DNA of 64,000 bases from Glaciecola sp965660625 (GCA_965660625.1 CBFIAR010000002.1:1-64000); one strand, 5' to 3'. Counted from the stretch's first letter, positions 1-9,534 are shown. Translations and numbers: made by a program. The notes: generated by a model from the letters alone, not told the origin.

Positions 1-192
1 GATTAAAAAGCTACCTTTATTTGAGTAAAAAGTTGAAGCGGCGATGACTGGTTTAGGCTCGGAAAAGCCAGTTTAGAAAGCTATTTTCCAACCAGTATTA
101 GATTTATCGATACAAACCAGAAAAGGTACTTTCTAACATCAGAATGCAAATAGGCGTTTTTAATGATGGCGTGAAAATTTAGTTATCTAAAC

Positions 193-1011
193 CTAAACAG
201 ACAGCTGGTATACGCATATATTCACTGCGCTAGCTAAGTTGAGTGAGTCTATACTGCCACTACCGGGAATAGTAAATGCGTCGGCATCACAAACTGAGAG
301 TGCTTCACTTGGCACTCCACGCGCTTCATTTCCAAATAAGTAACAATCATAGTTAGCAAAGGCTTTTGCGTTAACTTTATTACCCTGCATGTCTAAATAA
401 GCGAACCTTTTAAAGCGCCTTTGTAAATCGCTAAGCTCAACCTCTAATTCAATGGGTACATGAAAAATAGCGCCCATGCTAGACCGCACAACTTTGGGGT
501 TGAATGGGTCAACGCTGTTGGGGCTCAGTAAAAGGCGAAAGTGACCAAACCAAGCAAGCGTTCGCAAAATAGTTCCTAAATTGCCTGGGTCCTGCACTTC
601 GTGTAAATAGATGCTGCGTTCAGTATCGTTTCGCCCGTTTGTGACTGCCATTCGCGGCTTTTCTACTATTTGGGTACTTTGTTCTGTTGCAGAACGCAAA
701 TGCGGCAGCGGTACACAAGCAAGAATCCCTTGCGGTGTTTTGGTGTCACTGATTTGGGCCATTTGCTTTTTACTAAGGTTGAATATTGCAAAATTGCTGT
801 TTAATTGATTAGCCCATTCTGCATATTCTTGGGTCACGTATAGCTTTATGCTTCTGGGGGCAGTTTCTCCAGTGAGTCGTTTATATGATTTCGCCTTCTC
901 TAATTCAGCTTTTTGCAACTCAAGCACAAGGTGCTCGCCTTCAACTAAATAATATCCGAGCTGCGCGCGGTACTTTTTTTGATGCAGTTTTTTAACATCG
1001 TCTAGCTTCAT
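193..1011 (-). CDS. TrmH/SpoU-family RNA 2'-O-ribose methyltransferase
   Basis: This 272-aa protein is a SPOUT (TrmH-type) RNA methyltransferase, which uses S-adenosylmethionine to methylate a ribose 2'-OH in rRNA or tRNA. The C-terminal half carries the three family motifs in order: QDPGNLGTILRT with the motif 1 Asn and Arg, then LFGNEARGVP, then IPGSGSIDSLNLASA. A basic N-terminal segment, roughly residues 1-110, resembles the L30e-like substrate-binding domain that precedes the catalytic fold in RlmB and related enzymes. The gene is monocistronic and divergent from rlmE. The substrate cannot be told from sequence: it may be an RsmE- or RlmB-like paralogue. The family call is secure but the target is not. 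Confidence 0.88.
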   Translation of the reverse strand: MKLDDVKKLHQKKYRAQLGYYLVEGEHLVLELQKAELEKAKSYKRLTGETAPRSIKLYVTQEYAEWANQLNSNFAIFNLSKKQMAQISDTKTPQGILACVPLPHLRSATEQSTQIVEKPRMAVTNGRNDTERSIYLHEVQDPGNLGTILRTLAWFGHFRLLLSPNSVDPFNPKVVRSSMGAIFHVPIELEVELSDLQRRFKRFAYLDMQGNKVNAKAFANYDCYLFGNEARGVPSEALSVCDADAFTIPGSGSIDSLNLASAVNICVYQLSV

Positions 1012-1355
1012 ATGAGCTTACCTTAAATGCTGTTTATTAGGGCACAAAGTGCAACTCTGTTAACACCGTGTTTTGCTTTATTAATACTTGATGTTTGTCA
1101 TTAACACAAAAAATCAGCCATGCTTGTTTTCAATTGTATCGTTTTGCCAAATATAAGTCCGATAAAAGTCCTTAAATATTCGTGTTCCCTGTTCATTGGC
1201 TAAAGGCCTTATACCTCGACTCGTCTCAAAAAAATAGCGAATTGCGTAAACTAATACGAATCAAAACACGATTTAAAACTAGAAGGAATTTGCAAATCGA
1301 CACTGCACGCTTACAATAAGGACCGATTTACCGAAACCAATAGTATATTGATCTT
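1012..1355. other. intergenic region between divergent methyltransferase genes
   Basis: This 344-base gap separates two divergent RNA methyltransferase genes and must contain both promoters. I see A/T-rich stretches but no convincing operator, RNA gene, repeat or small reading frame with a good ribosome-binding site. Confidence 0.5.
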
Positions 1356-1976
1356 ATGGCTCGAACAAAAACCAGTAAAAAGTGGCTGGACGAACACGTT
1401 AATGACCCCTACGTAAAGAAGGCTCAAATTGACGGTTATCGTTCTCGTGCCAGTTATAAACTCATCGAAATTAACGAAAAAGATAAGTTGATTCGCCCCA
1501 ACAGTGTCGTTATGGATTTGGGATCTGCACCCGGAGGCTGGTCACAGGTGGTAGCGCCGTGGGTAGGCGACTCCGGTCGTGTTATCGCCTCTGATATTCT
1601 ACCGATGGACGGCATTGTGGGCGTCACTTTTATCCAAGGTGACTTCACCGAGGAGGCGGTTTACAAACAAATCGTAAGCGAGCTAAATGGCGAAAAGGTA
1701 GACGTTGTTGTATCTGACATGGCGCCTAACCTCAGTGGTGTTAATACTACTGACCAATACTCCTCAATCTACCTTGTGGAATTGGCGCTAGATATGGCAC
1801 GCAATGTCTTAAAGCCAGGTGGAAGTTTTTGCGCCAAAGTTTTTCAAGGAGTTGGCTACGAAGAATATGTAAAGGACGTTAGAAGCTCCTTTGATAAAGT
1901 GCTTGTTCGCAAACCTGCAGCCTCTCGTCCGCGATCCCGCGAGGTGTATATTGTGGGTAAAGGGTTCAAAGGCTAA
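1356..1976 (+). CDS. rlmE: 23S rRNA (uridine-2552-2'-O)-methyltransferase RlmE
   Basis: RlmE (FtsJ/RrmJ) methylates the ribose of U2552 in the A-loop of 23S rRNA during late 50S assembly. The 206-aa product is the usual length. The SAM-binding motif DLGSAPGGWSQ starts near residue 54, and the catalytic K-D-K-E tetrad is complete (K35, D121, K161, E196). In many gammaproteobacteria rlmE sits between yhbY and ftsH. Neither is here: the next gene is a convergent ferredoxin gene whose end overlaps the rlmE end by four bases. Translation starts at the first ATG, after a poorly defined ribosome-binding site. Confidence 0.96.
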   Translation: MARTKTSKKWLDEHVNDPYVKKAQIDGYRSRASYKLIEINEKDKLIRPNSVVMDLGSAPGGWSQVVAPWVGDSGRVIASDILPMDGIVGVTFIQGDFTEEAVYKQIVSELNGEKVDVVVSDMAPNLSGVNTTDQYSSIYLVELALDMARNVLKPGGSFCAKVFQGVGYEEYVKDVRSSFDKVLVRKPAASRPRSREVYIVGKGFKG

Positions 1977-2296
1977 CGTTCAAGCAATGGAAGTTTATCA
2001 ACAACACCGTTCCATTTGTCGGCGTCATCCGGTGCCGGTTTGAGTTCTGTGATGTTCGGCCACTTTTGGCATAACTGTGCATTAAGTTCTAAATACTCAA
2101 GCTGCTCGGGTGGTAGTTTGGTGTCTTGAAAAATAGCATCGGCTGGGCACTCTGGTACGCACAATTCACAGTCGATGCAAATTATTGGGTCGATAACCAA
2201 AAAATTAGGCCCTTCAAAAAAAGCATCAACGGGACATACGGCAACACAATCTGTGTATTTGCATTTAATGCAATTGTCGGTTACTACAAAGGTCAT
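1973..2296 (-). CDS. fdxA: 7Fe ferredoxin FdxA
   Basis: This is a 107-aa cytoplasmic electron carrier of the seven-iron FdxA type. Cysteines C9, C17, C21 and C40, C43, C46, C50 have the spacing expected for one [3Fe-4S] and one [4Fe-4S] cluster, and the extra C12 is typical of the family. The C-terminal extension rich in Leu, Pro and Trp is also characteristic. The gene stands alone and converges on rlmE with a four-base overlap. Its redox partner cannot be inferred from the neighbourhood. Confidence 0.95.
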   Translation of the reverse strand: MTFVVTDNCIKCKYTDCVAVCPVDAFFEGPNFLVIDPIICIDCELCVPECPADAIFQDTKLPPEQLEYLELNAQLCQKWPNITELKPAPDDADKWNGVVDKLPLLER

Positions 2297-2521
2297 GGCG
2301 ACTAACTATCCAAACATTTTTAATGGTGACAAGTGTAAAGTAGCAGTGTTAAAACACAAGTCACTTTGTTATTTTGCTTTATTCAAAGTGTCAATTTAGC
2401 GAATTAACTCAAGGCGCATCTTTAGCACTATGCACACAGAGCTATCTATACACGCGTAACTGTTTTAAAATATCGTGCCCTGACAGAAAGGCTGTCCGGC
2501 GTTTTAAAGAGTTTTTGTATT

Positions 2522-4141
2522 ATGCTGCGTTTAACCGATATCAACTTGCCCCTCGATCACGATGAACAAGCTCTAGAACGTGCTATTTTAAGCAAGCTAA
2601 ATATAGATAAGAGCCAACTGCTGTCATTCAACTTGTTCAAACGCGGGTATGACGCACGCAATAATAAAAATATTCAGCTTATTTACACGCTCGATGTTGA
2701 GGTGGGATCGCAGGAAGACCTGCTAGCTCAATTTTCTCGGGACCCTCATGTGCGAATTACACCCGATATGACTTATAAGTTTGTCGCTCAAGCACCCGCT
2801 AACCTTAAACATCGTCCCGTTGTTGTTGGTCTCGGACCATGCGGTCTGTTCGCTGCTTTGATTTTGGCTCAAATGGGCTTCAACCCGATTATTTTAGAGC
2901 GAGGAAAGGCCGTACGCGAGCGCACTAAAGACACTTTCGGTTTTTGGCGTAAGCAAGCGCTTAACCCTGAATCAAATGTGCAGTTTGGTGAGGGCGGTGC
3001 CGGTACTTTTTCCGATGGTAAACTATATAGTCAGGTAAAAGATCGCAAACACTATGGCCGTAAAGTGTTGCATGAATTTGTTGCGGCTGGAGCGCCAGAA
3101 GAAATAATGTATGTAAGCAAACCACACATTGGCACATTCAAACTTGTCAATATGGTTGAAAAAATGCGGGCGACAATCATCGAGTTAGGCGGCGAATTCC
3201 GTTTTAGCACCAGAGTTGAAAAGCTAGATTTAGACACGAGTGGCAAAACTCATAAAATGAAAGGCCTACATTTATCGGGTGGTGATTACCTGCCTTGTGA
3301 TCATGTCATTTTAGCGATTGGTCACAGCGCTCGCGACACCTTTACCGCGCTTCATGAACAAGGCGTTTATATCGAAGCCAAGCCTTTTTCGGTGGGTTTT
3401 CGGATTGAGCATGAGCAAAGCATGATCGACAGCGAACGCTTTGGTGCAAATGCAGGAAACCCCATTCTAGGTGCAGCCGACTATAAATTAGTGTACCACT
3501 GTAAAAACGGGCGCACGGTATATAGTTTCTGCATGTGCCCTGGTGGCACTGTGGTTGCTGCAGCTTCCGAGCCCGGTCGTGTTGTCACCAACGGTATGAG
3601 CCAATACTCGCGACACGAACGCAACGCCAATAGTGCTATTGTTGTCGGCATTACACCTGAAGAAGATTACCCAGGGGATCCTTTAGCTGGTATTGAATTG
3701 CAGCGACGCTTAGAAGAACTGGCGTTTACCGTTGGTGGTGAGAATTATCATGCGCCCGCACAATTAATCGGCGACTTCCTAGCAGGTAAAACGAGTTCAG
3801 AAATAGGGGATGTGAAACCTTCTTACACGCCAGGCATTACGCTAACAGATTTAAGTAAAGTAGTACCTGACTTCGTGACCCAAGCGATCCGTGAAGCTAT
3901 TCCTGCTTTTAATCGTCAGATAAAAGGTTTTGCTAAAGCCGATGGTCTATTAACTGGCGTTGAAACTCGCACCTCTTCACCTATTTGCATTAAACGCGAT
4001 GAAAATTATCAAAGTGTGAATGTTCAAGGTTTGTATCCTGCTGGAGAAGGCGCTGGCTATGCTGGTGGCATATGGTCAGCAGGAATAGACGGCATCCGCG
4101 TAGCTGAAGCGCTAGCCTTATCTATGGTAAGCGACACTTAA
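2522..4141 (+). CDS. NAD(P)/FAD-dependent oxidoreductase (COG2509-type)
   Basis: This 539-aa flavoprotein belongs to the conserved 'uncharacterised FAD-dependent dehydrogenase' group. Residues 1-95 form a small N-terminal alpha/beta domain seen in this family. A Rossmann motif VVVGLGPCGLFAAL follows near residue 100, then LERG at the end of the second strand, which binds the FAD ribose. QFGEGGAGTFSDGKL is a strongly conserved family segment. The C-terminus GLYPAGEGAGYAGGI is the usual second FAD-contact motif. The substrate is unknown. The gene stands alone between fdxA and a convergent MFS gene. Confidence 0.85.
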   Translation: MLRLTDINLPLDHDEQALERAILSKLNIDKSQLLSFNLFKRGYDARNNKNIQLIYTLDVEVGSQEDLLAQFSRDPHVRITPDMTYKFVAQAPANLKHRPVVVGLGPCGLFAALILAQMGFNPIILERGKAVRERTKDTFGFWRKQALNPESNVQFGEGGAGTFSDGKLYSQVKDRKHYGRKVLHEFVAAGAPEEIMYVSKPHIGTFKLVNMVEKMRATIIELGGEFRFSTRVEKLDLDTSGKTHKMKGLHLSGGDYLPCDHVILAIGHSARDTFTALHEQGVYIEAKPFSVGFRIEHEQSMIDSERFGANAGNPILGAADYKLVYHCKNGRTVYSFCMCPGGTVVAAASEPGRVVTNGMSQYSRHERNANSAIVVGITPEEDYPGDPLAGIELQRRLEELAFTVGGENYHAPAQLIGDFLAGKTSSEIGDVKPSYTPGITLTDLSKVVPDFVTQAIREAIPAFNRQIKGFAKADGLLTGVETRTSSPICIKRDENYQSVNVQGLYPAGEGAGYAGGIWSAGIDGIRVAEALALSMVSDT

Positions 4142-4274
4142 TTCCTTTGTGCTGCGCACTGCGATAAGTCGCCGTTAGAAATATCTGATTTTCACTGTCC
4201 AGAAGGTTGCTATCATCGGGTACTATTTGCAGTGCCCTTGCAAACAGTTCTTTGGCTTTAATATTGAAACCAAG
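4122..4274 (-). pseudogene. possible C-terminal relic of a TPR protein
   Basis: The minus strand between the oxidoreductase and MFS genes reads about 50 open codons containing KAKELFARALQIVPDDSNLL, which has the residue pattern of a tetratricopeptide helix pair. The frame is closed by a stop immediately upstream and has no start codon, so at best it is the tail of a lost gene. It overlaps the last 20 bases of the oxidoreductase gene. The match is short and could be chance. Confidence 0.3.
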
Positions 4275-4391
4275 CTAACGTAATAGCAGACACATGCATA
4301 CCATTAAGAAGCAAAACGATTCACCGATGCTACCCAACTAAATGTATTGTTGGATAAATGTATGGTTAGATGATGTTGCTTATAAAATTAT

Positions 4392-5645
4392 TTATTTATG
4401 CTCTACCTCAGTACGAGGATCCATTTCAAAGGCTGCAGGGCCCGTCATCTCTGTAACAGCGCGGAAATTGTCTTTTGTCTCTAAATCAAACGGAAGCGTA
4501 TGGCTGCGTCGTCTTAATACAACGATAACAAAGAAGGTAATTAGGCAAACGCTTATAAAGACATACAGACCATTCGCACCGAGTAAACTCATAGCAAAGG
4601 ATGCCATGGGGGCACCAATGGCAGAAGATAAGCCAAGTGTTATTAACATCGCACTACTTATTTCAACAAAATCGTCGGACGTGGCGTTATCATTAGCGTG
4701 CGCCAAACATATTGCGTATAGCGTCATGCAGGTTCCTCCCCAGAAAAAGGCCGCAATAGAAGCAGGCCAGCCGCCAAATGTTGTAACAATATACGGTAAG
4801 CCAACAAATAGTAATGATACAGCAGCACCTGCTAGCGCCAAATACATTAATACAATACGTCTATCAAACTTATCTGAAAGCTTTCCTAAAGGTAGTTGAA
4901 AGCAAGCGCCTCCAAGCACTGTGGCTGACACAAATGCCGCTAATTGGCTGCTTTCAAAGCCGTTATCTTTGGCATATATGGGTGCTAAAGACCAAAATGC
5001 GCCAGTTACCAAACCAGTAACGACTACGCCAATAAGTGCGATATGCGAATGTTGCCAAACCTTGAATATATTTACCTTAACCTGATGAACCGCAGCCGGA
5101 GCAGCGGATAAAGTAAGCGACACCGGTATGATTGCAATTGAGACAAATATCGCAACCAAACCATATAGCATCCAGTCTTGGGCATTACCCAAATTCAATA
5201 ATTGCTGACCAATCATTACCATGATGAAACTCAATGTTGTATAAACCGAAAGAATTGAACCTCGGTTTTTTGCATCTGAACTTCCATTTAGCCAGCTTTC
5301 GATAATCATGTATAAGCCAGAAATTGCTACACCGATGAAAAATCGCAGAATCATCCAACTATAGAATTCGAGTAGTAACGGAAAAATTAAGATCACAACA
5401 GAATAGCAGGTGGCGAGTACCGCAAAACTGCGAATATGTCCTACTCTTCTTAACATGTAAGGTGTTGCTAAGCACCCAGAAACAAAGCCTAAAAAATAAG
5501 CCGAACCGGTTAGTGCCACCTGAGTGTCTGAGAACCCAGCAGCGCTAGCAGCAATAGGCAGCAGGGTAAGTAGCAATCCATGACCGAGCAGTAAGAATGC
5601 ATTAGCAAGCAGTAATGCGGAAATAGGGACTAAAGCGCCTAACAT
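4392..5645 (-). CDS. MFS transporter, YcaD-like
   Basis: This 417-aa polytopic inner-membrane protein has about twelve hydrophobic segments and belongs to the major facilitator superfamily. The loop between helices 2 and 3 carries the expected basic motif (MLRRVGHIRS), and a related one (GKLSDKFDRRIV) follows helix 8, showing the two-fold internal repeat. The N-terminus and overall order resemble the YcaD/UMF group of uncharacterised MFS proteins. The cytoplasmic tail after helix 12 is about 45 residues long and ends in an acidic and basic stretch. No neighbour indicates a substrate. Confidence 0.82.
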   Translation of the reverse strand: MLGALVPISALLLANAFLLLGHGLLLTLLPIAASAAGFSDTQVALTGSAYFLGFVSGCLATPYMLRRVGHIRSFAVLATCYSVVILIFPLLLEFYSWMILRFFIGVAISGLYMIIESWLNGSSDAKNRGSILSVYTTLSFIMVMIGQQLLNLGNAQDWMLYGLVAIFVSIAIIPVSLTLSAAPAAVHQVKVNIFKVWQHSHIALIGVVVTGLVTGAFWSLAPIYAKDNGFESSQLAAFVSATVLGGACFQLPLGKLSDKFDRRIVLMYLALAGAAVSLLFVGLPYIVTTFGGWPASIAAFFWGGTCMTLYAICLAHANDNATSDDFVEISSAMLITLGLSSAIGAPMASFAMSLLGANGLYVFISVCLITFFVIVVLRRRSHTLPFDLETKDNFRAVTEMTGPAAFEMDPRTEVEHK

Positions 5646-5825
5646 GTTACTCCAATAGTGGCTATTTTGGATGCGGAAATTTTTTTCTTTGGTAGTAGTC
5701 TACACCAAATTGCCTGTTTTTATTTAAGCTTTATTTTTACGACAAAAAAGCATTGATACAGCTTTGCATGATTATTATGTTTCCATGCAGTGTATGCTGA
5801 TAGTCACTGATAATGCAATTGCGTA

Positions 5826-5942
5826 TTAAAGCTCTGCACGTTCTTTTTCGGCCGTGGTATGGGTGTTGGTTGGTTCGTTCACTTGCCATGTGCTGATGTC
5901 TAAATGCCATAAAAAGTACAAGAAGTAGTATAAGCTGGACAT
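5826..5942 (-). CDS. probable 38-aa small protein
   Basis: An unbroken small frame starts at an ATG preceded by AAGGA at seven bases, an excellent ribosome-binding site. It encodes 38 residues: an aromatic hydrophobic N-terminus (SSLYYFLYFLWHLDIS) that could be a short membrane segment, then a polar tail rich in Thr and Glu. An AT-rich sequence resembling a -10 box (TATACTTTAT) lies upstream. It fills an otherwise empty 440-base gap between the MFS gene and purU. I do not recognise the protein. The evidence is the start signal and composition only. Confidence 0.5.
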   Translation of the reverse strand: MSSLYYFLYFLWHLDISTWQVNEPTNTHTTAEKERAEL

Positions 5943-6084
5943 GAATTTTTTCCTTGGAATTGCATAAAGTATATCTATACCAAGGAATAACTATGCCAAC
6001 TGTAAACCAGTCGTAAAAGACTCTAAGAAAGAGCTAAAAACGGAGAGCTTGGATTAACTAAATTCACATAATATTAAATCATCA

Positions 6085-6933
6085 CTACGCAAACACTAAG
6101 GTCTTTGTTTGATGAATAATAACGCGATCTTGTAAGTGATATCGAATACCGTTAGCCAGCGCATTTACTTCACAACGTTTTCCTTTACGTACCATATCTT
6201 GGGCAGAATCGCTGTGGCTAATGCGCAATACTTCCTGCTCAATTATAGGGCCCTCATCGAGGTCTGATGTTACGTAATGGCAGGTTGCGCCAATAAGCTT
6301 TACGCCTCTTTCATACGCCTGTTGATAGGGTTTTGCCCCAGCAAAGGAAGGTAAGAAGCTGTGGTGAATATTGATCGCTTTCCCCGCGAGTTTTTTACAT
6401 AAATAGTCAGGGATAATTTGCATAAACCTGGCAAGCACCGTTAAGTCAATTTGGTAGTATTCGAGCAATTTCTCAACTTCCTCAAATGCTGATTTTTTAT
6501 CCGTAAAATCAATAAAGTGAAACGGTACTTTATACCAGTCTGCATATTCACGCATGGTCTCGTGATTGGCAATAATACATGGAATATTGCACTGCAGCTC
6601 ACCAGTGTGCCAACGATGTAGCACGTCAATTAGGCAATGAGACTCTCTGCTAGCTAATAGGGCGACGTTTGCCTTTTTGTCAGAATCACTTAGTTTCCAG
6701 CGCATATCGTAACGTTCAGCTACTTTGCCAAAAGCGTTAACAAAGTCCTCGTGATCCACCGCAATAGATTTCGCATCAATTTCATGGCGCATAAAGAAAC
6801 GACTGAGTTGTAAGTCAGTATGATGACTAGCTTCAAGGATATTCGCACCATGTTCTGCGAGAAATTGTGAAACGGCAGCTACTAATCCAGTTTGATCCGG
6901 ACAGTCAATAACGAGACGATAAGTTGAAAGCAA
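6085..6933 (-). CDS. purU: formyltetrahydrofolate deformylase (paralogue 1)
   Basis: PurU hydrolyses 10-formyltetrahydrofolate to THF and formate, balancing the one-carbon pool and feeding formate to PurT. The 282-aa product has an N-terminal ACT domain (about residues 5-80, starting YRLVIDCPDQTGLVAAV), followed by a formyltransferase domain with INIHHSFLPSFAGAKPY and LDEGPII around the catalytic Asn-His-Asp set. Length and domain order are normal. It is a single gene, divergent from phbB. A second, more diverged purU lies at 23911-24780 beside sarcosine oxidase remnants, so this copy is the better candidate for the housekeeping enzyme. Confidence 0.95.
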   Translation of the reverse strand: MLSTYRLVIDCPDQTGLVAAVSQFLAEHGANILEASHHTDLQLSRFFMRHEIDAKSIAVDHEDFVNAFGKVAERYDMRWKLSDSDKKANVALLASRESHCLIDVLHRWHTGELQCNIPCIIANHETMREYADWYKVPFHFIDFTDKKSAFEEVEKLLEYYQIDLTVLARFMQIIPDYLCKKLAGKAINIHHSFLPSFAGAKPYQQAYERGVKLIGATCHYVTSDLDEGPIIEQEVLRISHSDSAQDMVRKGKRCEVNALANGIRYHLQDRVIIHQTKTLVFA

Positions 6934-7058
6934 AGCAAATCTTCCTTTTGCGTTGATGAAGTTATGTTTTGGATATAAAGTATACAGTGGGTGTTATTTA
7001 ATTGGTAAGTAATTTTCGTTTTATACCTAGATAACCGGAGCCTTATGGCAATTTTTGT

Positions 7059-7074
7059 TGTGATCTAGGTCAAT
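7059..7074. promoter_or_regulatory. CRP-like half-conserved site
   Basis: TGTGATCTAGGTCAAT matches the CRP consensus TGTGA-N6-TCACA at eight of ten positions. It sits between the divergent purU and phbB genes, about 140 bases upstream of phbB. It may be chance. The distance to either start is compatible with a promoter-proximal activator site. Confidence 0.28.
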
Positions 7075-7213
7075 CCAATTTGCGGTAAATACAGCAGCAA
7101 GACTAAAGTCGCATTATTGTCATCCCAACTTTGTAATATAAATGTAGCTCAAAGAATGAGCACAAAAAATAGCGCTGTATTTAATAATTTAAGTAACGAA
7201 ATAGGGAATGGAT

Positions 7214-7936
7214 ATGACAAGAGTAGCATTAGTTACAGGTGGAACTAGAGGTATTGGCGAAGCAATTTGTACAACGCTTTTTGAAAAAGGATACAAAGTC
7301 ATTGCTAACTACGGAGGTAATGATGTCAAAGCCGCTGAATTTTCAGCGCGAACAGGAATTCCAACGGTAAAATTCGATGTGTCAGATTTTGATGAAACAG
7401 CTGAAGGCATCGCGAAAATTGAAAGAGAATACGGCCCTGTTGAAATATTAGTCAATAACGCTGGTATCACAAGAGATGGAACGATGCACAGAATGACGTT
7501 TGAACAATGGAATGCAGTCATTCAAACTAACTTATCATCTTGCTTCAACACCTGCCGTGCGGTCATTGATGGAATGCGCGCGAGAGAGTTTGGTCGTATT
7601 ATCAACGTTGGTTCTGTTAACGGTCAAGCGGGTCAATATGGTCAAGTTAACTATGCTGCCGCTAAGTCGGGTATTCACGGTTTCACGAAGGCGTTGGCAT
7701 TAGAAGGTGCGGGCAAAGGGATCACGGTAAATGCCATTGCACCTGGTTATGTTGACACTGATATGGTGCGTGCGGTACCCGAAGAAGTGTTAGTAAAAAT
7801 TATTAAAACAATCCCCGTTGGTCGTTTAGGACGACCTGAAGATATTGCGAACAGTGTGGCTTTCTTAGTCGATGACGAATCTGGTTTTATCACAGGATCT
7901 ACATTGTCTATAAACGGCGGACAACATATGTATTAA
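7214..7936 (+). CDS. phbB: acetoacetyl-CoA reductase
   Basis: This NADPH-dependent reductase converts acetoacetyl-CoA to (R)-3-hydroxybutyryl-CoA, the monomer for PHB synthesis. It is a classical SDR: ALVTGGTRGIGEAI is the cofactor motif at the N-terminus, NNAG follows near residue 87, and the catalytic Ser-Tyr-Lys set lies in NVGS and YAAAKSG. NAIAPGYVDTDM is typical of PhaB/FabG. Two ATGs are available. I chose the second (7214) because AGGGA lies six bases before it but directly abuts the first at 7208. FabG is the alternative, but the sequence and the PHA gene context favour PhaB. A strong terminator follows. Confidence 0.92.
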   Translation: MTRVALVTGGTRGIGEAICTTLFEKGYKVIANYGGNDVKAAEFSARTGIPTVKFDVSDFDETAEGIAKIEREYGPVEILVNNAGITRDGTMHRMTFEQWNAVIQTNLSSCFNTCRAVIDGMRAREFGRIINVGSVNGQAGQYGQVNYAAAKSGIHGFTKALALEGAGKGITVNAIAPGYVDTDMVRAVPEEVLVKIIKTIPVGRLGRPEDIANSVAFLVDDESGFITGSTLSINGGQHMY

Positions 7937-8024
7937 GCTGTTTTGCATACATGGGGAAAACGCATTGCTTGGCGCAAACGACCTTTTGTAATGCAGTAAG
8001 GTTTTTTATTGTGAAATGTATAGC

Positions 8025-8055
8025 AAAAACGGGGGCACTAGGGCCTCCGTTTTTG
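8025..8055. terminator. bidirectional rho-independent terminator after phbB
   Basis: AAAAACGGGGGC pairs with GGCCTCCGTTTTT (one G-U pair) across a short loop. A-runs and T-runs on both flanks let it serve both phbB and the convergent transglycosylase gene. Confidence 0.8.
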
Positions 8056-8096
8056 AATTTAATTTTCAATTCATCATGAAGTTTCACACAAAGGGT

Positions 8097-9359
8097 CTAA
8101 AATTCGAGTATCGCTTCAAACGTTGTCGTTGAGGGGAATCCGTCTGCAACTAACTTATTACGTGTTTGAAATTCACGAATGCCAGCTCTGGTCGCGGGGC
8201 CGATAATGCCGTCAGCACCACCAACATCGATACCCATAGCGTTTAACTTTCGCTGCATCTGCGCCATTTGACTAATGCTGTACTTAGGCAATTCTGGTAG
8301 CGGTTTGCTCAATTCATCGTTGCCTAAAATACGATTGGCCAGTTGACCTACAGCAATGCCATAAAATTCAGAATTGTTCCAACGTAAAATTACGTTAAAG
8401 TTGTGATAGGCCAAAAATGCCGGCCCTTCATGACCTGCCGGTACAATTAATTTTGATGGAATATCTGTTTTGCCTACGCTACTGCCATTGGCTTTGGTAA
8501 TATTTAAATCTGCCCAATGGCTGATGGGTTTTTTCTCGTTACTCACGCTGGCGTAGTCGAAATCAGATGGCAGCACAACTTCACGCCCCCATCGCAGACC
8601 GGGCTTCCAGCCTAGTTTACTTAAGAAATTAGCCGCCGACTCAAGTGCATCTTCTTCACTGTTCCACAAATCGGCTTTACCATCACCGTCGCCGTCAAGT
8701 GCATACTTGATATAAGCGGTGGGCATAAATTGAGTGTGTCCCATTGCCCCTGCCCATGAACCAACCATTTGTTCTTTATTAAGTGATTCGCGATCCATGA
8801 GTTTTAAAGCAAGCATCAGTTCATCAGTAAAATAGTCACTACGACGAGGGTCACATGCGAGTGTCGCCAATGAATCAAGTGTAGACATTTTACCTTTATA
8901 GTTGCCAAAATTAGTTTCCAGCCCCCAAAATGCCAGTAAGTAATGACCCGGTATTCCGTATTTTCTGGTTAACTCAGCTAAAAACGCTTTTTTCTCAGAG
9001 AGAGCCTGCCGGCCCTTGTCAATGCGCCATTGATTGACTCTTGCGCGGTAATAACTCGAAAAGGTTTGCATGAATTCGGGTTGATTGCGATCGTATTCCA
9101 GCACTTTGGGAATTTGCGTTAAGTTTGGCATTTCAGCCGCTATACGAGTTTTAGAAACACCTTGCTGCACAGCAATTTCTGCAAGCTTAACTTTACATTC
9201 TGCAAAGCTAGCTTGTTTTGTGGCGGCAGGTTCCACGATTGTTTGCGCATTGGACGACGTTGCTATTGAAACTAAAATTGAAAACGCAAAGAGAGGCGAA
9301 AACAACGTTACTCCTTTCTTCTTGAATGACCTGTTAACGTGAGAAGGCGGTCGAAACAT
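8097..9359 (-). CDS. membrane-bound lytic murein transglycosylase, MltB family
   Basis: This periplasmic enzyme cleaves peptidoglycan glycan strands to form 1,6-anhydromuropeptides. It begins with a basic segment and a hydrophobic signal sequence (VTLFSPLFAFSILVSIATSS, with probable cleavage after NAQ) and no lipobox. An SLT_2 (MltB) catalytic domain follows with GLETNFG carrying the catalytic Glu, AGAMGHTQFMP, and DGDGDGKADLW. A C-terminal peptidoglycan-binding domain contains IDVGGADGIIGPATRAGIREFQ. The frame extends 24 bases upstream, but AAGGGA lies 12 bases before the ATG at 9359, so I place the start there. It sits between phbB and phaZ, although its function is unrelated to PHA. Confidence 0.92.
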   Translation of the reverse strand: MFRPPSHVNRSFKKKGVTLFSPLFAFSILVSIATSSNAQTIVEPAATKQASFAECKVKLAEIAVQQGVSKTRIAAEMPNLTQIPKVLEYDRNQPEFMQTFSSYYRARVNQWRIDKGRQALSEKKAFLAELTRKYGIPGHYLLAFWGLETNFGNYKGKMSTLDSLATLACDPRRSDYFTDELMLALKLMDRESLNKEQMVGSWAGAMGHTQFMPTAYIKYALDGDGDGKADLWNSEEDALESAANFLSKLGWKPGLRWGREVVLPSDFDYASVSNEKKPISHWADLNITKANGSSVGKTDIPSKLIVPAGHEGPAFLAYHNFNVILRWNNSEFYGIAVGQLANRILGNDELSKPLPELPKYSISQMAQMQRKLNAMGIDVGGADGIIGPATRAGIREFQTRNKLVADGFPSTTTFEAILEF

Positions 9360-9461
9360 AATATTGAGTATTCCCTTATACAAAAATGCGATTTACGTAA
9401 ACTATATGAAACGTAATCAAAATCGGTCGACGAGATTATTACCTATACAGACCATTAAATA

Positions 9462-9492
9462 CACAAAAAGTGCGAGAGTTCGCACTTTTTGT
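9462..9492. terminator. rho-independent terminator downstream of phaZ
   Basis: ACAAAAAGTGCGA and TCGCACTTTTTGT form a perfect 13-base stem around a four-base loop. It lies just past the phaZ stop and upstream of the transglycosylase gene on the minus strand, and has T-rich flanks on both strands. Confidence 0.85.
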
Positions 9493-9534
9493 ATTTTTGT
9501 TGAGGTCGTTAACCCCAAAGAGATTTATGAGAGC

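Noticed and set aside
4342..4899. 185-codon plus-strand frame
   Set aside because: It is antisense to the MFS transporter gene and has the composition of a shadow frame.
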